Assembly: GCA_934589835.1 (NCBI GenBank)
Contig: CAKTOK010000036.1
Span: 1-16,165 of the forward strand
DNA from: an uncultured Oscillospiraceae bacterium
Lineage (GTDB): Bacteria; Bacillota; Clostridia; Oscillospirales; Oscillospiraceae
Direction: 5' to 3'
DNA: 16,165 nt
Shown here piece after piece: positions 5,719 to 11,974 of this stretch. A program made the translations under genes and the position numbers. Position 1 is the stretch's first letter. Every line of letters starts with the position of its first letter. The notes beneath the pieces are model-generated. The model was not told the DNA's origin. It searched no databases and saw only the letters and a list, made by a program, of their open reading frames with translations.

Positions 5719-6717
5719 TTACTCCACCGCCACGATGTGACTCACGACACTGGAATCGCTCCAGTTGCTGGCCGCCTTCCAGTCGTCATAGAGCGCCGCC
5801 GGTACCTTGATCACATAGTTATCGGGCAGCTGCGAATCGTTGAAGGGCCATGCGTGCGCCAGTGTCGGAATCACGGTGGCCTTACTGAAATCAAACTCCG
5901 CCAGCTTGCTGCATCCATACCACGCCAAGTCATCGATACTGCTCACCACCGGCGGGAAAACGATCTTTTCCAGAAGCGTTTGTCGTGTAAAGATGTATTT
6001 TGACATCGGCATATTCTTTTCGACGACCACCGTTTTCAGCGGCGTAAGGTTCAACAGCGTCCATGGTTGGGATATATCTGTCCCCCACGGCGTCAGGTCG
6101 GAGACGACCGCATCGTATCCAACGCCGTTCTTGGTGCCGGTGATTCCCGTATAGCGAAAGCGCACAACAAGGCAGGTGTAGAAATATGTGTCCTTCGCCG
6201 TACTTTCCGCGTTATAGTAAAATGCGCCAGACTGCTCTGCTACGGTCACCGTATTGTAGGTATCACTGCTGGTGTCCACGGCGTAATCCGTTGTCTCTAT
6301 AAAGGTCCGCTGATAATCTGCCGTGGTATTGTATGACCGGCAGTAGCAGACCGAGACGATGTCCACCTCCTTCGGGATCTTGACCGTTGCCGCAGGATAG
6401 GTCTGCGAGGAATATCCCGAGGGAGTGCTGACCTTACTGGCCCCGTTCTGGCATACCGCGCCATAGATGGCATTGTCCGCCGTGCCGCCGCCTGCCACGT
6501 CCACCGTCACGTCCACCTTGCTCAGCCCGTCCTTCCCCTCGTCGGGAACGATGGACGTGGTGCCGTTTGCTGTGATAGTCACGGCTTTTTCCTGCATCAC
6601 GGGCGGCAGCTGGAATACCACGTCCTCCCCGCCGTCCGCCGCAGGGACTTTGAGCTGCGTAATGCTGTTGTATGTCACGGCGCTGCCCGCACCGTTTTTC
6701 AGGCTGATATCTGCCAT
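5719..6717 (-). CDS. phage fibre-like protein with BspA-type leucine-rich (LRR_5-like) C-terminus
   Basis: The 332-residue protein is mosaic. Residues 1 to about 80 (MADISLKNGAGSAVTYNSITQLKVPAADGG; then VQEKAVTI-like and GLSKVDVTVDV motifs) are a common N-terminal part of Firmicute phage tail proteins. The middle (about 85-215) is a Tyr/Thr-rich beta domain that I do not recognise. The C-terminus has LRR_5-like turns (LLNLTPLKTVVVEKN, LLEKIVFPPVVSSIDDLAWYGCSKLAEFDF) and ends IKVPAALYDDWKAASNWSDSS-IVAVE, the usual last unit of BspA-like proteins, which bind surface molecules. The N-terminal coding part is about 70% GC, but from about base 6470 down to 5730 it drops to about 50%, suggesting a swapped receptor-binding region. 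AAGGAGGG precedes the ATG. Its likely job is host recognition. Confidence 0.78.
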   Translation of the reverse strand: MADISLKNGAGSAVTYNSITQLKVPAADGGEDVVFQLPPVMQEKAVTITANGTTSIVPDEGKDGLSKVDVTVDVAGGGTADNAIYGAVCQNGASKVSTPSGYSSQTYPAATVKIPKEVDIVSVCYCRSYNTTADYQRTFIETTDYAVDTSSDTYNTVTVAEQSGAFYYNAESTAKDTYFYTCLVVRFRYTGITGTKNGVGYDAVVSDLTPWGTDISQPWTLLNLTPLKTVVVEKNMPMSKYIFTRQTLLEKIVFPPVVSSIDDLAWYGCSKLAEFDFSKATVIPTLAHAWPFNDSQLPDNYVIKVPAALYDDWKAASNWSDSSVVSHIVAVE

Positions 6718-6733
6718 GCCTCTCCGCCCTCCT

Positions 6734-6925
6734 TTATGTCACTGTCAGCGCGCCGCCGCTCTGGGCTGCGCCGTATGCCTGCGTGATACGCAGCGTCCCC
6801 CCGTCCTGCACGGGGTACTCCCACGCAGGCACAGCGCTCCACACCTTCACGCTGCCGAGGTATGCCTCACTGTGGAGGCGTCCGCCCAGATATACCGCCG
6901 CGATCTCTCCGTTGAGGTACAGCAT
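6734..6925 (-). CDS. very small phage tail-associated protein
   Basis: The 63-residue product begins MLYLNGEIAAVYLGGRLHSEAYLGSVKVW. The repeated YLGG/YLGS beta-hairpin pattern is seen in small proteins encoded between fibre genes of Firmicute phages, where they probably cap or link tail parts; the exact role is unknown. A strong AGGAGGG site lies 7 bases before the ATG, inside the end of the preceding gene, whose stop codon is only 3 bases away, so the two are probably co-translated. Its length and lack of charge clusters give no enzymatic hint. Confidence 0.72.
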   Translation of the reverse strand: MLYLNGEIAAVYLGGRLHSEAYLGSVKVWSAVPAWEYPVQDGGTLRITQAYGAAQSGGALTVT

Positions 6926-6928
6926 CCG

Positions 6929-7141
6929 TCAGCCCTCCTCGCGGATGAGATACAGCACGCTGGGGTCGGGGTTCTCCGGCAGCGCGTCCACGCTCTGCAC
7001 CTCCGTGATCTTGGCCAGCACGGCGTCGAGCCGCGTCCCATCCTCCGATACCTGCACATCCGGCGCATTCACCAGCGGGAAGCTGCCGCCGTTTTTCTGG
7101 GTGAGGCCGGAGATCAGCTCCACACTTCCGTTGTATGCCAT
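6929..7141 (-). CDS. small phage tail protein
   Basis: Seventy residues from MAYNGSVELISGLTQKNGGSFPLVNAPDVQV, a pattern I recognise from short proteins, or N-termini of longer ones, in the tail-fibre region of Clostridial phages. They often precede a trimerising section (here RLDAVLAKITEVQSVDALP) and a PSVLYLIREEG end typical of a fibre-joining module. The ATG at 7141 is preferred over the in-frame ATG at 7207: the latter lies within the upstream gene and has no ribosome site, while AGAGGAGGAG stands right before 7141. The start is 14 bases after the stop of the collagen-bearing fibre gene. Probably a connector or chaperone-like piece; no proven role. Confidence 0.75.
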   Translation of the reverse strand: MAYNGSVELISGLTQKNGGSFPLVNAPDVQVSEDGTRLDAVLAKITEVQSVDALPENPDPSVLYLIREEG

Positions 7142-7155
7142 GCTCTCTCCTCCTC

Positions 7156-8565
7156 TCAGCTCACCTTGACGGTGGTTTGGCCCAGCCCCGCGTTGTCGCT
7201 GCGCCACACCTGATAGCTCTCGGTATGGCCGCTGGGATTGGTGTAGTCCAGCGTGGACACCTTGGAAAAGCCGCCGTCGAAGCCGCCCACGTTGAAAACC
7301 GGCGTGCCGTAACCGGCAGGGCAGGCGTACCAGATGTACTGCCCCGCCGCCGCGTTGACGGTGAACGTTCTGGTCTTGTAGCTTTGCAGCGTCTTGGTCA
7401 GCGTCCGGATAAACGTACCGTCCACAGCTGCCGGAGCCGCTGCCGCGCCGGTATACACGCCGTTGCAGAACCGCATGACCGCCGTGGCGGTCTGGCTGCC
7501 CCTGCTGTCAGCGGCCACCACCGTGAACTCCTTTTCTGCCGTGATGCTCAGCCCCGTCAGCTCCTTGCTGGTGGTGTCAGGGGACACGCTCTCGCCCTCC
7601 ACCGTCACGCTGGTGGGTGTCTTGTTGGTGGCCCACTTCACCGTGGCGGTGGTCTGGGTCGCGCCCTTCTCCACCGTGGCCGGCACCACGTTGGCGATGA
7701 GCGTCAGGGCTTTGTACAGGCTGAGCGTCCCGTCCGCGGCCACGTCGAAGTCCGTGCTGGCCTTCACCGTGCCGGCCTGCTCCGCCGTGGCCACCGGCAC
7801 CTTTCCCGCGATCTCTGCCTTGGCCTCGTCCGTCAGCACATAGTCGCTGCCCACGACCTTGCCCAGATCCACCGTCTGGCCGCCCTCCAACGTCAGGATC
7901 AGGTGGCCGTTTTCGTCCAAGTCAAAGTCCGGCGCCGTGTCGCCGGTGTAGTGCAGCCGCAGATGCCCGTCCTCATCCACGTCGAAGCCATAGGCGCCGT
8001 CGGCACTGACCGTAGCGCCGGACAGTCCCTGCGGGCCTGTCGGGCCCTGGGGGCCCGTCTCACCCCGGTCACCCTTGGGTCCGGCGCTCCCCACTGGGAG
8101 CTGGCTGGGCTGATAGCCGTTTTCCTCATCCCACAGCATCCAGTAGCCGTCCGCCCCGGGCTTGGGCGGATGGGCCAGCATCTGCCGCAGCCGCTCCTCC
8201 AGCTCCGAGAACTTCGTGGGGATCTCCGGCCACGCCGTATCCCCCGACAAGCTCTGCGGGATCACCACCCCCACCACGGAGCTGTGCCGCCGTACGGCAG
8301 GGTCCTTCTGCCCCGTGCCCCGCAGCTGCACACCGTAGGTGCCGCCACGCGGCAGATTCTCCCGCTTCAGCACCACGCGGACGCCGTCCTCCGCCTGCTC
8401 CGTAGGCAGGATATCCAGTCCGCCCTCCGGCTCCTGCAGCAGCAGCTCCCAGTCGTACCCCTCCGGCAGCGTCCCCCGGATCTCCAGCGCCGTGCTGCCG
8501 TTGTCGAACTGCATGGCTACCGGTGCGCCGTCCCACACCAGCCGCCAGTCCTCAAATCGGATCAT
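7156..8565 (-). CDS. phage tail/baseplate fibre protein with collagen-like segment
   Basis: At 469 residues this is the first and largest gene of the cassette. Residues 1-155 form an N-terminal baseplate-type domain: MIRFEDWRLVWDGAP at the start, then QSLSGDTAWPEIPTKFSELEERLRQMLAHPP and DGYWMLWDEENG, all familiar from Oscillospiraceae phages. Seven Gly-X-Y triplets (162-182) make a short collagen-like rod, expected to trimerise. Three related units follow, FDVDEDGHLRL (194), FDLDENGHLIL (214) and FDVAADGTLSL (273), then an Ig-like beta domain (about 286-365) and a C-terminal region with YIWYACPAGYGTPVFNVGGF. It should be a structural, host-contacting tail part. An AAAGGAGGGGGAG ribosome site precedes the ATG at 8565. 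Upstream is the purine-rich leader. It is intact, without frameshift. Confidence 0.85.
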   Translation of the reverse strand: MIRFEDWRLVWDGAPVAMQFDNGSTALEIRGTLPEGYDWELLLQEPEGGLDILPTEQAEDGVRVVLKRENLPRGGTYGVQLRGTGQKDPAVRRHSSVVGVVIPQSLSGDTAWPEIPTKFSELEERLRQMLAHPPKPGADGYWMLWDEENGYQPSQLPVGSAGPKGDRGETGPQGPTGPQGLSGATVSADGAYGFDVDEDGHLRLHYTGDTAPDFDLDENGHLILTLEGGQTVDLGKVVGSDYVLTDEAKAEIAGKVPVATAEQAGTVKASTDFDVAADGTLSLYKALTLIANVVPATVEKGATQTTATVKWATNKTPTSVTVEGESVSPDTTSKELTGLSITAEKEFTVVAADSRGSQTATAVMRFCNGVYTGAAAAPAAVDGTFIRTLTKTLQSYKTRTFTVNAAAGQYIWYACPAGYGTPVFNVGGFDGGFSKVSTLDYTNPSGHTESYQVWRSDNAGLGQTTVKVS

Positions 8566-8835
8566 TTCTGCTCCCCCTCCTTTCCTCTATCTCTCCCCGC
8601 TCCCTCCCCGCCGGTTGCACGTTCCGGTACACTCTCTCCCATTTCTTTTCTCAATTTCCACCCGTAAGGCCTTTTCCCTGCCTTCCCGCTCTCCATCCCC
8701 CGCTTTCTCACATCCCCATCCGCCGTTTTTCCGCCATTTCCTCCGCCTCTTCTCCGAAATTATGTAAACTTTCTCGTGTTTTGCGGTATCTTTCTGTCTT
8801 TTTTTGTGCTTACCCAATAAATTTTCTCTCATTTA

Positions 8836-8863
8836 TTGCTTTTGCCAAAAAATATGGTATACT
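8836..8863 (+). promoter_or_regulatory. murA promoter (extended -10)
   Basis: TTGCTT (8836-8841) and TATACT (8858-8863) are spaced by 16 bases, with a TGG triplet (8855-8857) directly before the -10 hexamer giving the extended TGN form. A second -35 choice, TTGCCA at 8842, would be too close. The leader to the TTG start would be about 105 bases. Confidence 0.65.
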
Positions 8864-8883
8864 ATCTGTGCTTGCCTATACAA
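8856..8883 (-). promoter_or_regulatory. possible weak promoter for the phage cassette
   Basis: On the minus strand TTGTAT (8883-8878) and TATACC (8861-8856) are spaced by 16 bases. The -10 overlaps the plus-strand murA -10 because GTATAC is palindromic. Both hexamers are imperfect. This is the best candidate found, but a different or phage-specific promoter is equally possible. Confidence 0.3.
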
Positions 8884-8974
8884 CATCTTCTATCGCACCC
8901 TGCGGTATGAAGTTTCCGCGCTCTGGACACACTGCTATCAGAGCCTATTGACCACCTGAAAAGAGGGAACTGTC

Positions 8975-10273
8975 TTGAACAAATACATGATCCACGGCGG
9001 CCATCCGCTGTTCGGCGAAGTGACCATCAGCGGTGCAAAGAACGCCGCCGTCGCCATCATCCCTGCCGCCCTGCTGGTGGACGGCGTCTGCCGCATCGAA
9101 AACATCCCCCAGATCAGCGATGTGACGCTGTTCTTTTCCATTCTGGAGGAGCTGGGTGCCCGCATCCGCGTGCTGAACCGCCACTCCGTGGAGCTCGACT
9201 GTCACGCCATCCACAGCACCCGTCCGTCCTATGAGCTGGCCCGCCGTATCCGCGCCAGCTACTACCTGCTGGGCGCGCTGCTGGGCCGCTTTGGGCAGGC
9301 CACTGTGGCCATGCCCGGCGGCTGCAACTTCGGCGTCCGCCCCATCGACCAGCATATCAAGGGCTTCACCACCATGGGCGCCGAGGTGTCCGTGGAGGGC
9401 GGCTTCATCCACACCGCCGCCAAAAACGGCCGCCTTGTGGGCGCGCCGGTCTATCTGGACGTTGTCTCCGTGGGTGCCACCATGAACATCATGATGGCCG
9501 CCGCACTGGCCGATGGCGTCACCACCATTGAAAACGCCGCCAAGGAGCCGCACATCGTGGATCTGGCCAACTTCCTGAACTCCATGGGCGCGGACATCAA
9601 GGGCGCGGGCACGGATTCCATCAAGATCCGGGGTGTGGAGCGCCTCACCGGCGGCACCTACTGCATCATCCCCGATCAGATCGAGGCGGGCACCTATATG
9701 GCCGCCGTGGCCGCCACCGGCGGCCAACTGCTGCTGAAGAACATCATTCCCAAGCACATGGACTGCATCAGTGCCAAGCTCATGGAGATGGGCGTCGTGG
9801 TGGAGGAGAACGATGATACCCTGCTGGTTCGCCGCAGTGAGCCGCTGCAGAAGGCCAACGTCAAGACCCTGCCCTACCCGGGCTTCCCCACGGATATGCA
9901 GCCTCAGATCGCCGCGGTCCTCTCTCTGGCCCACGGCACCAGTCTCGTGACCGAGGGGGTCTACGGCGCCAATCGCTTCAAATATGTGGATGAGCTGAAG
10001 CGCCTGGGCGCACACATTCAGGTGGATGGCAAGGTGGCCGTCATCGAGGGCACGGACCAGCTGGTGGGCGCGCCCATTCAGGCCTGCGACCTGCGGGCCG
10101 GCGCGGCGCTGGTCATCGCCGGTCTGGCCGCCAAGGGCACCACCGAGCTCAGCTGCGTCCAGTATATCGAGCGTGGCTACGAGGATCTGGTGGGCAAGCT
10201 CCGGGCCGTAGGGGCCGACATCGCCATGGTGGATGTGCCCGACGAGAGTGAAGTCGAATCCCACATCAGCTGA
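8975..10273 (+). CDS. murA: UDP-N-acetylglucosamine 1-carboxyvinyltransferase MurA
   Basis: The 432-residue enzyme transfers enolpyruvate from PEP to UDP-GlcNAc, the first committed step of peptidoglycan synthesis, in the cytoplasm. It has the EPSP-synthase-like double inside-out barrel. SGAKNAA carries K22 and N23, the fosfomycin-reactive cysteine is C117 in MPGGCNFGVRP, the general base is D307 in FPTDMQPQ, and R400 lies in YIERGYE; all match the E. coli residues with a small offset. A cysteine at 117 predicts fosfomycin sensitivity of the enzyme. The start is a TTG at 8975, placed 7 bases after GAGGG and giving the standard MNKYMIHGG N-terminus; the ATG four codons further on has no ribosome site. 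It is led by the 8836-8863 promoter and followed by a large hairpin. Firmicutes often carry two MurA paralogues; which one this is cannot be said. Confidence 0.97.
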   Translation: MNKYMIHGGHPLFGEVTISGAKNAAVAIIPAALLVDGVCRIENIPQISDVTLFFSILEELGARIRVLNRHSVELDCHAIHSTRPSYELARRIRASYYLLGALLGRFGQATVAMPGGCNFGVRPIDQHIKGFTTMGAEVSVEGGFIHTAAKNGRLVGAPVYLDVVSVGATMNIMMAAALADGVTTIENAAKEPHIVDLANFLNSMGADIKGAGTDSIKIRGVERLTGGTYCIIPDQIEAGTYMAAVAATGGQLLLKNIIPKHMDCISAKLMEMGVVVEENDDTLLVRRSEPLQKANVKTLPYPGFPTDMQPQIAAVLSLAHGTSLVTEGVYGANRFKYVDELKRLGAHIQVDGKVAVIEGTDQLVGAPIQACDLRAGAALVIAGLAAKGTTELSCVQYIERGYEDLVGKLRAVGADIAMVDVPDESEVESHIS

Positions 10274-10284
10274 CATACGCCGAA

Positions 10285-10346
10285 ACAGCGTCCGCTGCGA
10301 GAGGCCGCAGCCCATGCGGCTTGCTGCAACGGACGCTGTCATTTTT
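10285..10346 (+). terminator. large branched-stem terminator/attenuator after murA
   Basis: A 10-bp outer stem (10285-10294 with 10330-10339), a C-A mismatch, three more pairs, an internal loop and a 6-bp inner stem (10304-10309 with 10315-10320) are followed by T5 at 10342-10346. The structure is longer than a plain terminator. No promoter is evident between it and the next gene 20 bases away, so partial read-through is likely. Confidence 0.75.
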
Positions 10347-10366
10347 CCGGAAAGGTACATACCGCT

Positions 10367-11158
10367 TTGATCACACTACACACACTGGCCAGCGGATCCG
10401 AGGGCAACTGCCTGCTGCTCTCCGCTGGCGGCGTCCACCTGCTGGTGGATGCCGGCATCTCCGCCCGCCGCATCAGACAGTCTCTGGCCCTGCTGGGCCT
10501 GACGCCGGACGATCTCGCCGCCGTTCTGGTGACCCATGAGCACACAGACCACACGGCGGGCCTCGCCACGCTGCTGAAAAGCCACCCCCTCCCGCTGTAC
10601 GCCACCGGCGGCACCGCCCTCTGCCTCCGGCCCCGCCTGCCTATGCTGGACCGCTGCCTGCACCCTGTCTCCGCCGGCAGCGTCTTCTCTCTGGGTCCCG
10701 TGCAGGTCACGGTCTTCCCCACCAGCCACGACGCTGGCGAAAGCGTGGACTACCGCATCGACTGCGGCGGCGCGTCCGTGGGGGTCCTCACCGATACCGG
10801 CTTCGTGCCGGAGCCGGCGGCCGCTGCCCTCACCGGTGTGGATCTGCTGGTGCTGGAAAGCAATCACGATGTAGAGTGGCTGCTGTCCGGCCCCTATCCT
10901 TACCCCTTGAAGCAGCGCATTCTCGGCCAGCGGGGCCACCTGTCCAACGAGGACGCCGCCGCCTTTGCCCGCCGCATGGCGGAAGGCGGCACCCGCCGGT
11001 TCGTGCTGGCCCATCTGAGCCGCGAAAACAACACCCCCGCACGGGCCCTGCAAGTCATGACCGCCGCCCTCGCCGGTCTGGATGCTGCCGTCACCGTGGC
11101 GCCTCGGGGTGAGCTGAGCGACGGCTACGAAACGGAGGTGACGCCATGCAGAAGGTAA
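10367..11158 (+). CDS. walJ: metallo-beta-lactamase-fold hydrolase, WalJ/YycJ family
   Basis: The 263-residue soluble protein begins ITLHTLASGSEGNCLLL, the standard N-terminus of YycJ/WalJ proteins. The metal-binding motif THEHTDH is at residues 56-62, and further expected histidines lie in TSHDAGES, LESNHD and VLAHLSRENNTPARA. YycJ-family proteins are reported or proposed DNA exonucleases with a role linked to cell-wall regulation and mutation avoidance; here only the fold and metal site can be read. In many Firmicutes walJ stands with the walRK two-component genes, which are not in this window; here it lies between murA and rlmH. The start is a TTG at 10367, with a modest AAAGG about 11 bases upstream. 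Its 3' end overlaps rlmH by 13 bases, so the two are probably coupled. Confidence 0.92.
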   Translation: MITLHTLASGSEGNCLLLSAGGVHLLVDAGISARRIRQSLALLGLTPDDLAAVLVTHEHTDHTAGLATLLKSHPLPLYATGGTALCLRPRLPMLDRCLHPVSAGSVFSLGPVQVTVFPTSHDAGESVDYRIDCGGASVGVLTDTGFVPEPAAAALTGVDLLVLESNHDVEWLLSGPYPYPLKQRILGQRGHLSNEDAAAFARRMAEGGTRRFVLAHLSRENNTPARALQVMTAALAGLDAAVTVAPRGELSDGYETEVTPCRR

Positions 11159-11628
11159 CGCTCCTCTGCGTCGGCAAGCTGAAGGAGAGGTTCTACATCG
11201 ACGCCGCCGCCGAATACGCCAAGCGTCTCCAGCGCCTGTGCCGTCTGGAGATCGTGGAGCTGCCGGAGAGCCGCCTGCCTGACGACCCTTCCCCCGCCGA
11301 GCTTCGCCGCGCCCTGCAAGCGGAGGCCGCCGCCATCCGCCAGCGCCTGCCCGGCAGCGGTGCGCTGGTGGCCCTGTGCATTGAGGGCAAGCCCTGCTCC
11401 AGCGAGGAGCTGAGCCGCCGCCTGACGGAGCTCGGCGTACAGGGCAGGACCCAGCTCACCTTCCTCATCGGCGGCAGCGTAGGGCTGGACGAGAGCCTCA
11501 AGCAGCAGGCCGATTGGCGGCTGAGTATGTCCCCCATGACGTTCCCCCACCACATGGCCCGTATCATGCTGCTGGAGCAGATCTACCGCGCCTACCAGAT
11601 CGCCGGCGGTGCCAAATATCACAAATAG
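11146..11628 (+). CDS. rlmH: 23S rRNA (pseudouridine-1915-N3)-methyltransferase RlmH
   Basis: The 160-residue SPOUT-class methyltransferase methylates pseudouridine 1915 (E. coli numbering) in helix 69 of 23S rRNA on the assembled 70S ribosome, using S-adenosylmethionine. The N-terminus KVTLLCVGKLKERFYIDAAAEYAKRL, the SAM-site segment TFLIGGSVGLDE (about 112-123) and the C-terminal signature FPHHMARIMLLEQIYRAYQI ending KYHK are all typical, and the length is normal. The trefoil-knot enzyme acts as a dimer. A near-perfect GGAGGTGA ribosome site lies inside the end of walJ, before the ATG. The next gene starts 13 bases after the stop, so it is part of one operon running right. Confidence 0.97.
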   Translation: MQKVTLLCVGKLKERFYIDAAAEYAKRLQRLCRLEIVELPESRLPDDPSPAELRRALQAEAAAIRQRLPGSGALVALCIEGKPCSSEELSRRLTELGVQGRTQLTFLIGGSVGLDESLKQQADWRLSMSPMTFPHHMARIMLLEQIYRAYQIAGGAKYHK

Positions 11629-11641
11629 GAGGTCATTTCCC

Positions 11642-11944
11642 ATGGAAAACTGGAGCTTTACCGGCCGTCCCGATGCCCCCGCGTGGCCCAGGGACGCCGC
11701 CGGGCAGGACGAAAAGGCCGTCCTGCTCGCCAGCACCTTTGACTCCCCCGCCGATGCCGACACCATCATCTCGCTGCTGTCGGCCTACGGCGTCCCCTGC
11801 TTCAAATACTATGACCGCGAGGGCGGCGCCGGTAAGGTCATCAGCGGCTTCTCCGGCTACGGCGTCAGCCTGTATGTCCCCGCCTCCCGTCTGGAGGAGG
11901 CCCGGGAGCTGCTGGCCGCCACTCCCGTGGAGGATCAGGAATAG
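11642..11944 (+). CDS. DUF2007-family small protein (putative signal transducing)
   Basis: The 100-residue protein has the core VLLASTFDSPADADTIISLLSAYGVPCFKYY, then a GYGVSLYVPASRLEEARELL end. This is the typical pattern of DUF2007, annotated in databases as a putative signal-transducing protein of PII-like fold, without a proven function. The N-terminal 35 residues (MENWSFTGRPDAPAWPRD-) are hydrophilic and probably disordered. The ATG at 11642 follows an AGGAGG site that overlaps the rlmH stop; a longer in-frame start at 11609 lies inside rlmH and lacks a ribosome site. It sits between rlmH and the sugar mutase in the same operon. No membrane segment or signal peptide. Confidence 0.85.
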   Translation: MENWSFTGRPDAPAWPRDAAGQDEKAVLLASTFDSPADADTIISLLSAYGVPCFKYYDREGGAGKVISGFSGYGVSLYVPASRLEEARELLAATPVEDQE

Positions 11945-11974
11945 GCACACATAAATCCGGAAAGGAGTACCGAT

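Larger units (their letters stand above)
3558..8565 (-). mobile_element. phage-derived tail-fibre and lysis cassette (remnant or domesticated module)
   Basis: Eight minus-strand genes are packed with gaps of at most 28 bases. They follow late-phage order: collagen-bearing fibre, two small tail proteins, leucine-rich-type fibre, second fibre, one-helix membrane protein, holin, amidase. Every recognisable member is of a phage family, yet no capsid, portal, terminase, tail tube, tape-measure, repressor or integrase gene is present. On both sides are ordinary chromosomal genes (coaX, murA). I see no obvious direct repeat marking attachment sites at the two ends. All eight genes are intact, without frameshifts, which is unusual for a decaying remnant. 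The boundaries given are those of the genes; the true junctions may extend into 8566-8960. Confidence 0.65.
8566..8974. other. gene-free interval with strong strand bias, between phage cassette and murA
   Basis: In 8581-8760 I count 37 purines in 180 plus-strand bases, so about 79% are pyrimidines; the minus-strand transcript of the phage cassette would have a purine-rich leader of up to about 290 bases with little secondary structure. The bias fades after 8760 and the sequence becomes AT-rich up to the murA promoter. The only long frames here (for example minus 8832-8587) are strings of Lys/Arg/Glu/Gly caused by the bias and have no ribosome site. No tRNA, hairpin terminator or direct repeat matching the other end of the cassette was seen. 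Confidence 0.7.

Noticed and set aside
5719..6717. Leucine-rich fibre as a diversity-generating-retroelement target
   Set aside because: No reverse transcriptase, no near-identical template/variable repeat pair and no C-type-lectin fold motif were seen; a composition step alone is better explained by recombination.
7135..8667. A 510-residue open frame on the plus strand, opposite the collagen-bearing fibre
   Set aside because: Shadow frame rich in Arg/His/Leu without ribosome site; the minus-strand protein has clear domains.
8708..8737. A possible 9-residue leader peptide on the minus strand, with GGAGG just before the ATG
   Set aside because: The ribosome site is too close to the start and the purine-rich sequence makes such matches by chance.
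8587..8832. An 81-residue minus-strand frame in the purine-rich interval
   Set aside because: Only Lys/Arg/Glu/Gly produced by the strand bias; no ribosome site before its ATG.
3558..8974. Attachment-site direct repeats flanking the phage cassette
   Set aside because: By eye no shared stretch of useful length was found between the coaX end and the interval before murA; a computed repeat search would be needed to exclude a short core.
8945..10360. A 471-residue open frame on the minus strand, opposite murA
   Set aside because: Antisense shadow of MurA; composition is typical of an out-of-frame GC-rich sequence and it runs through the terminator after murA.
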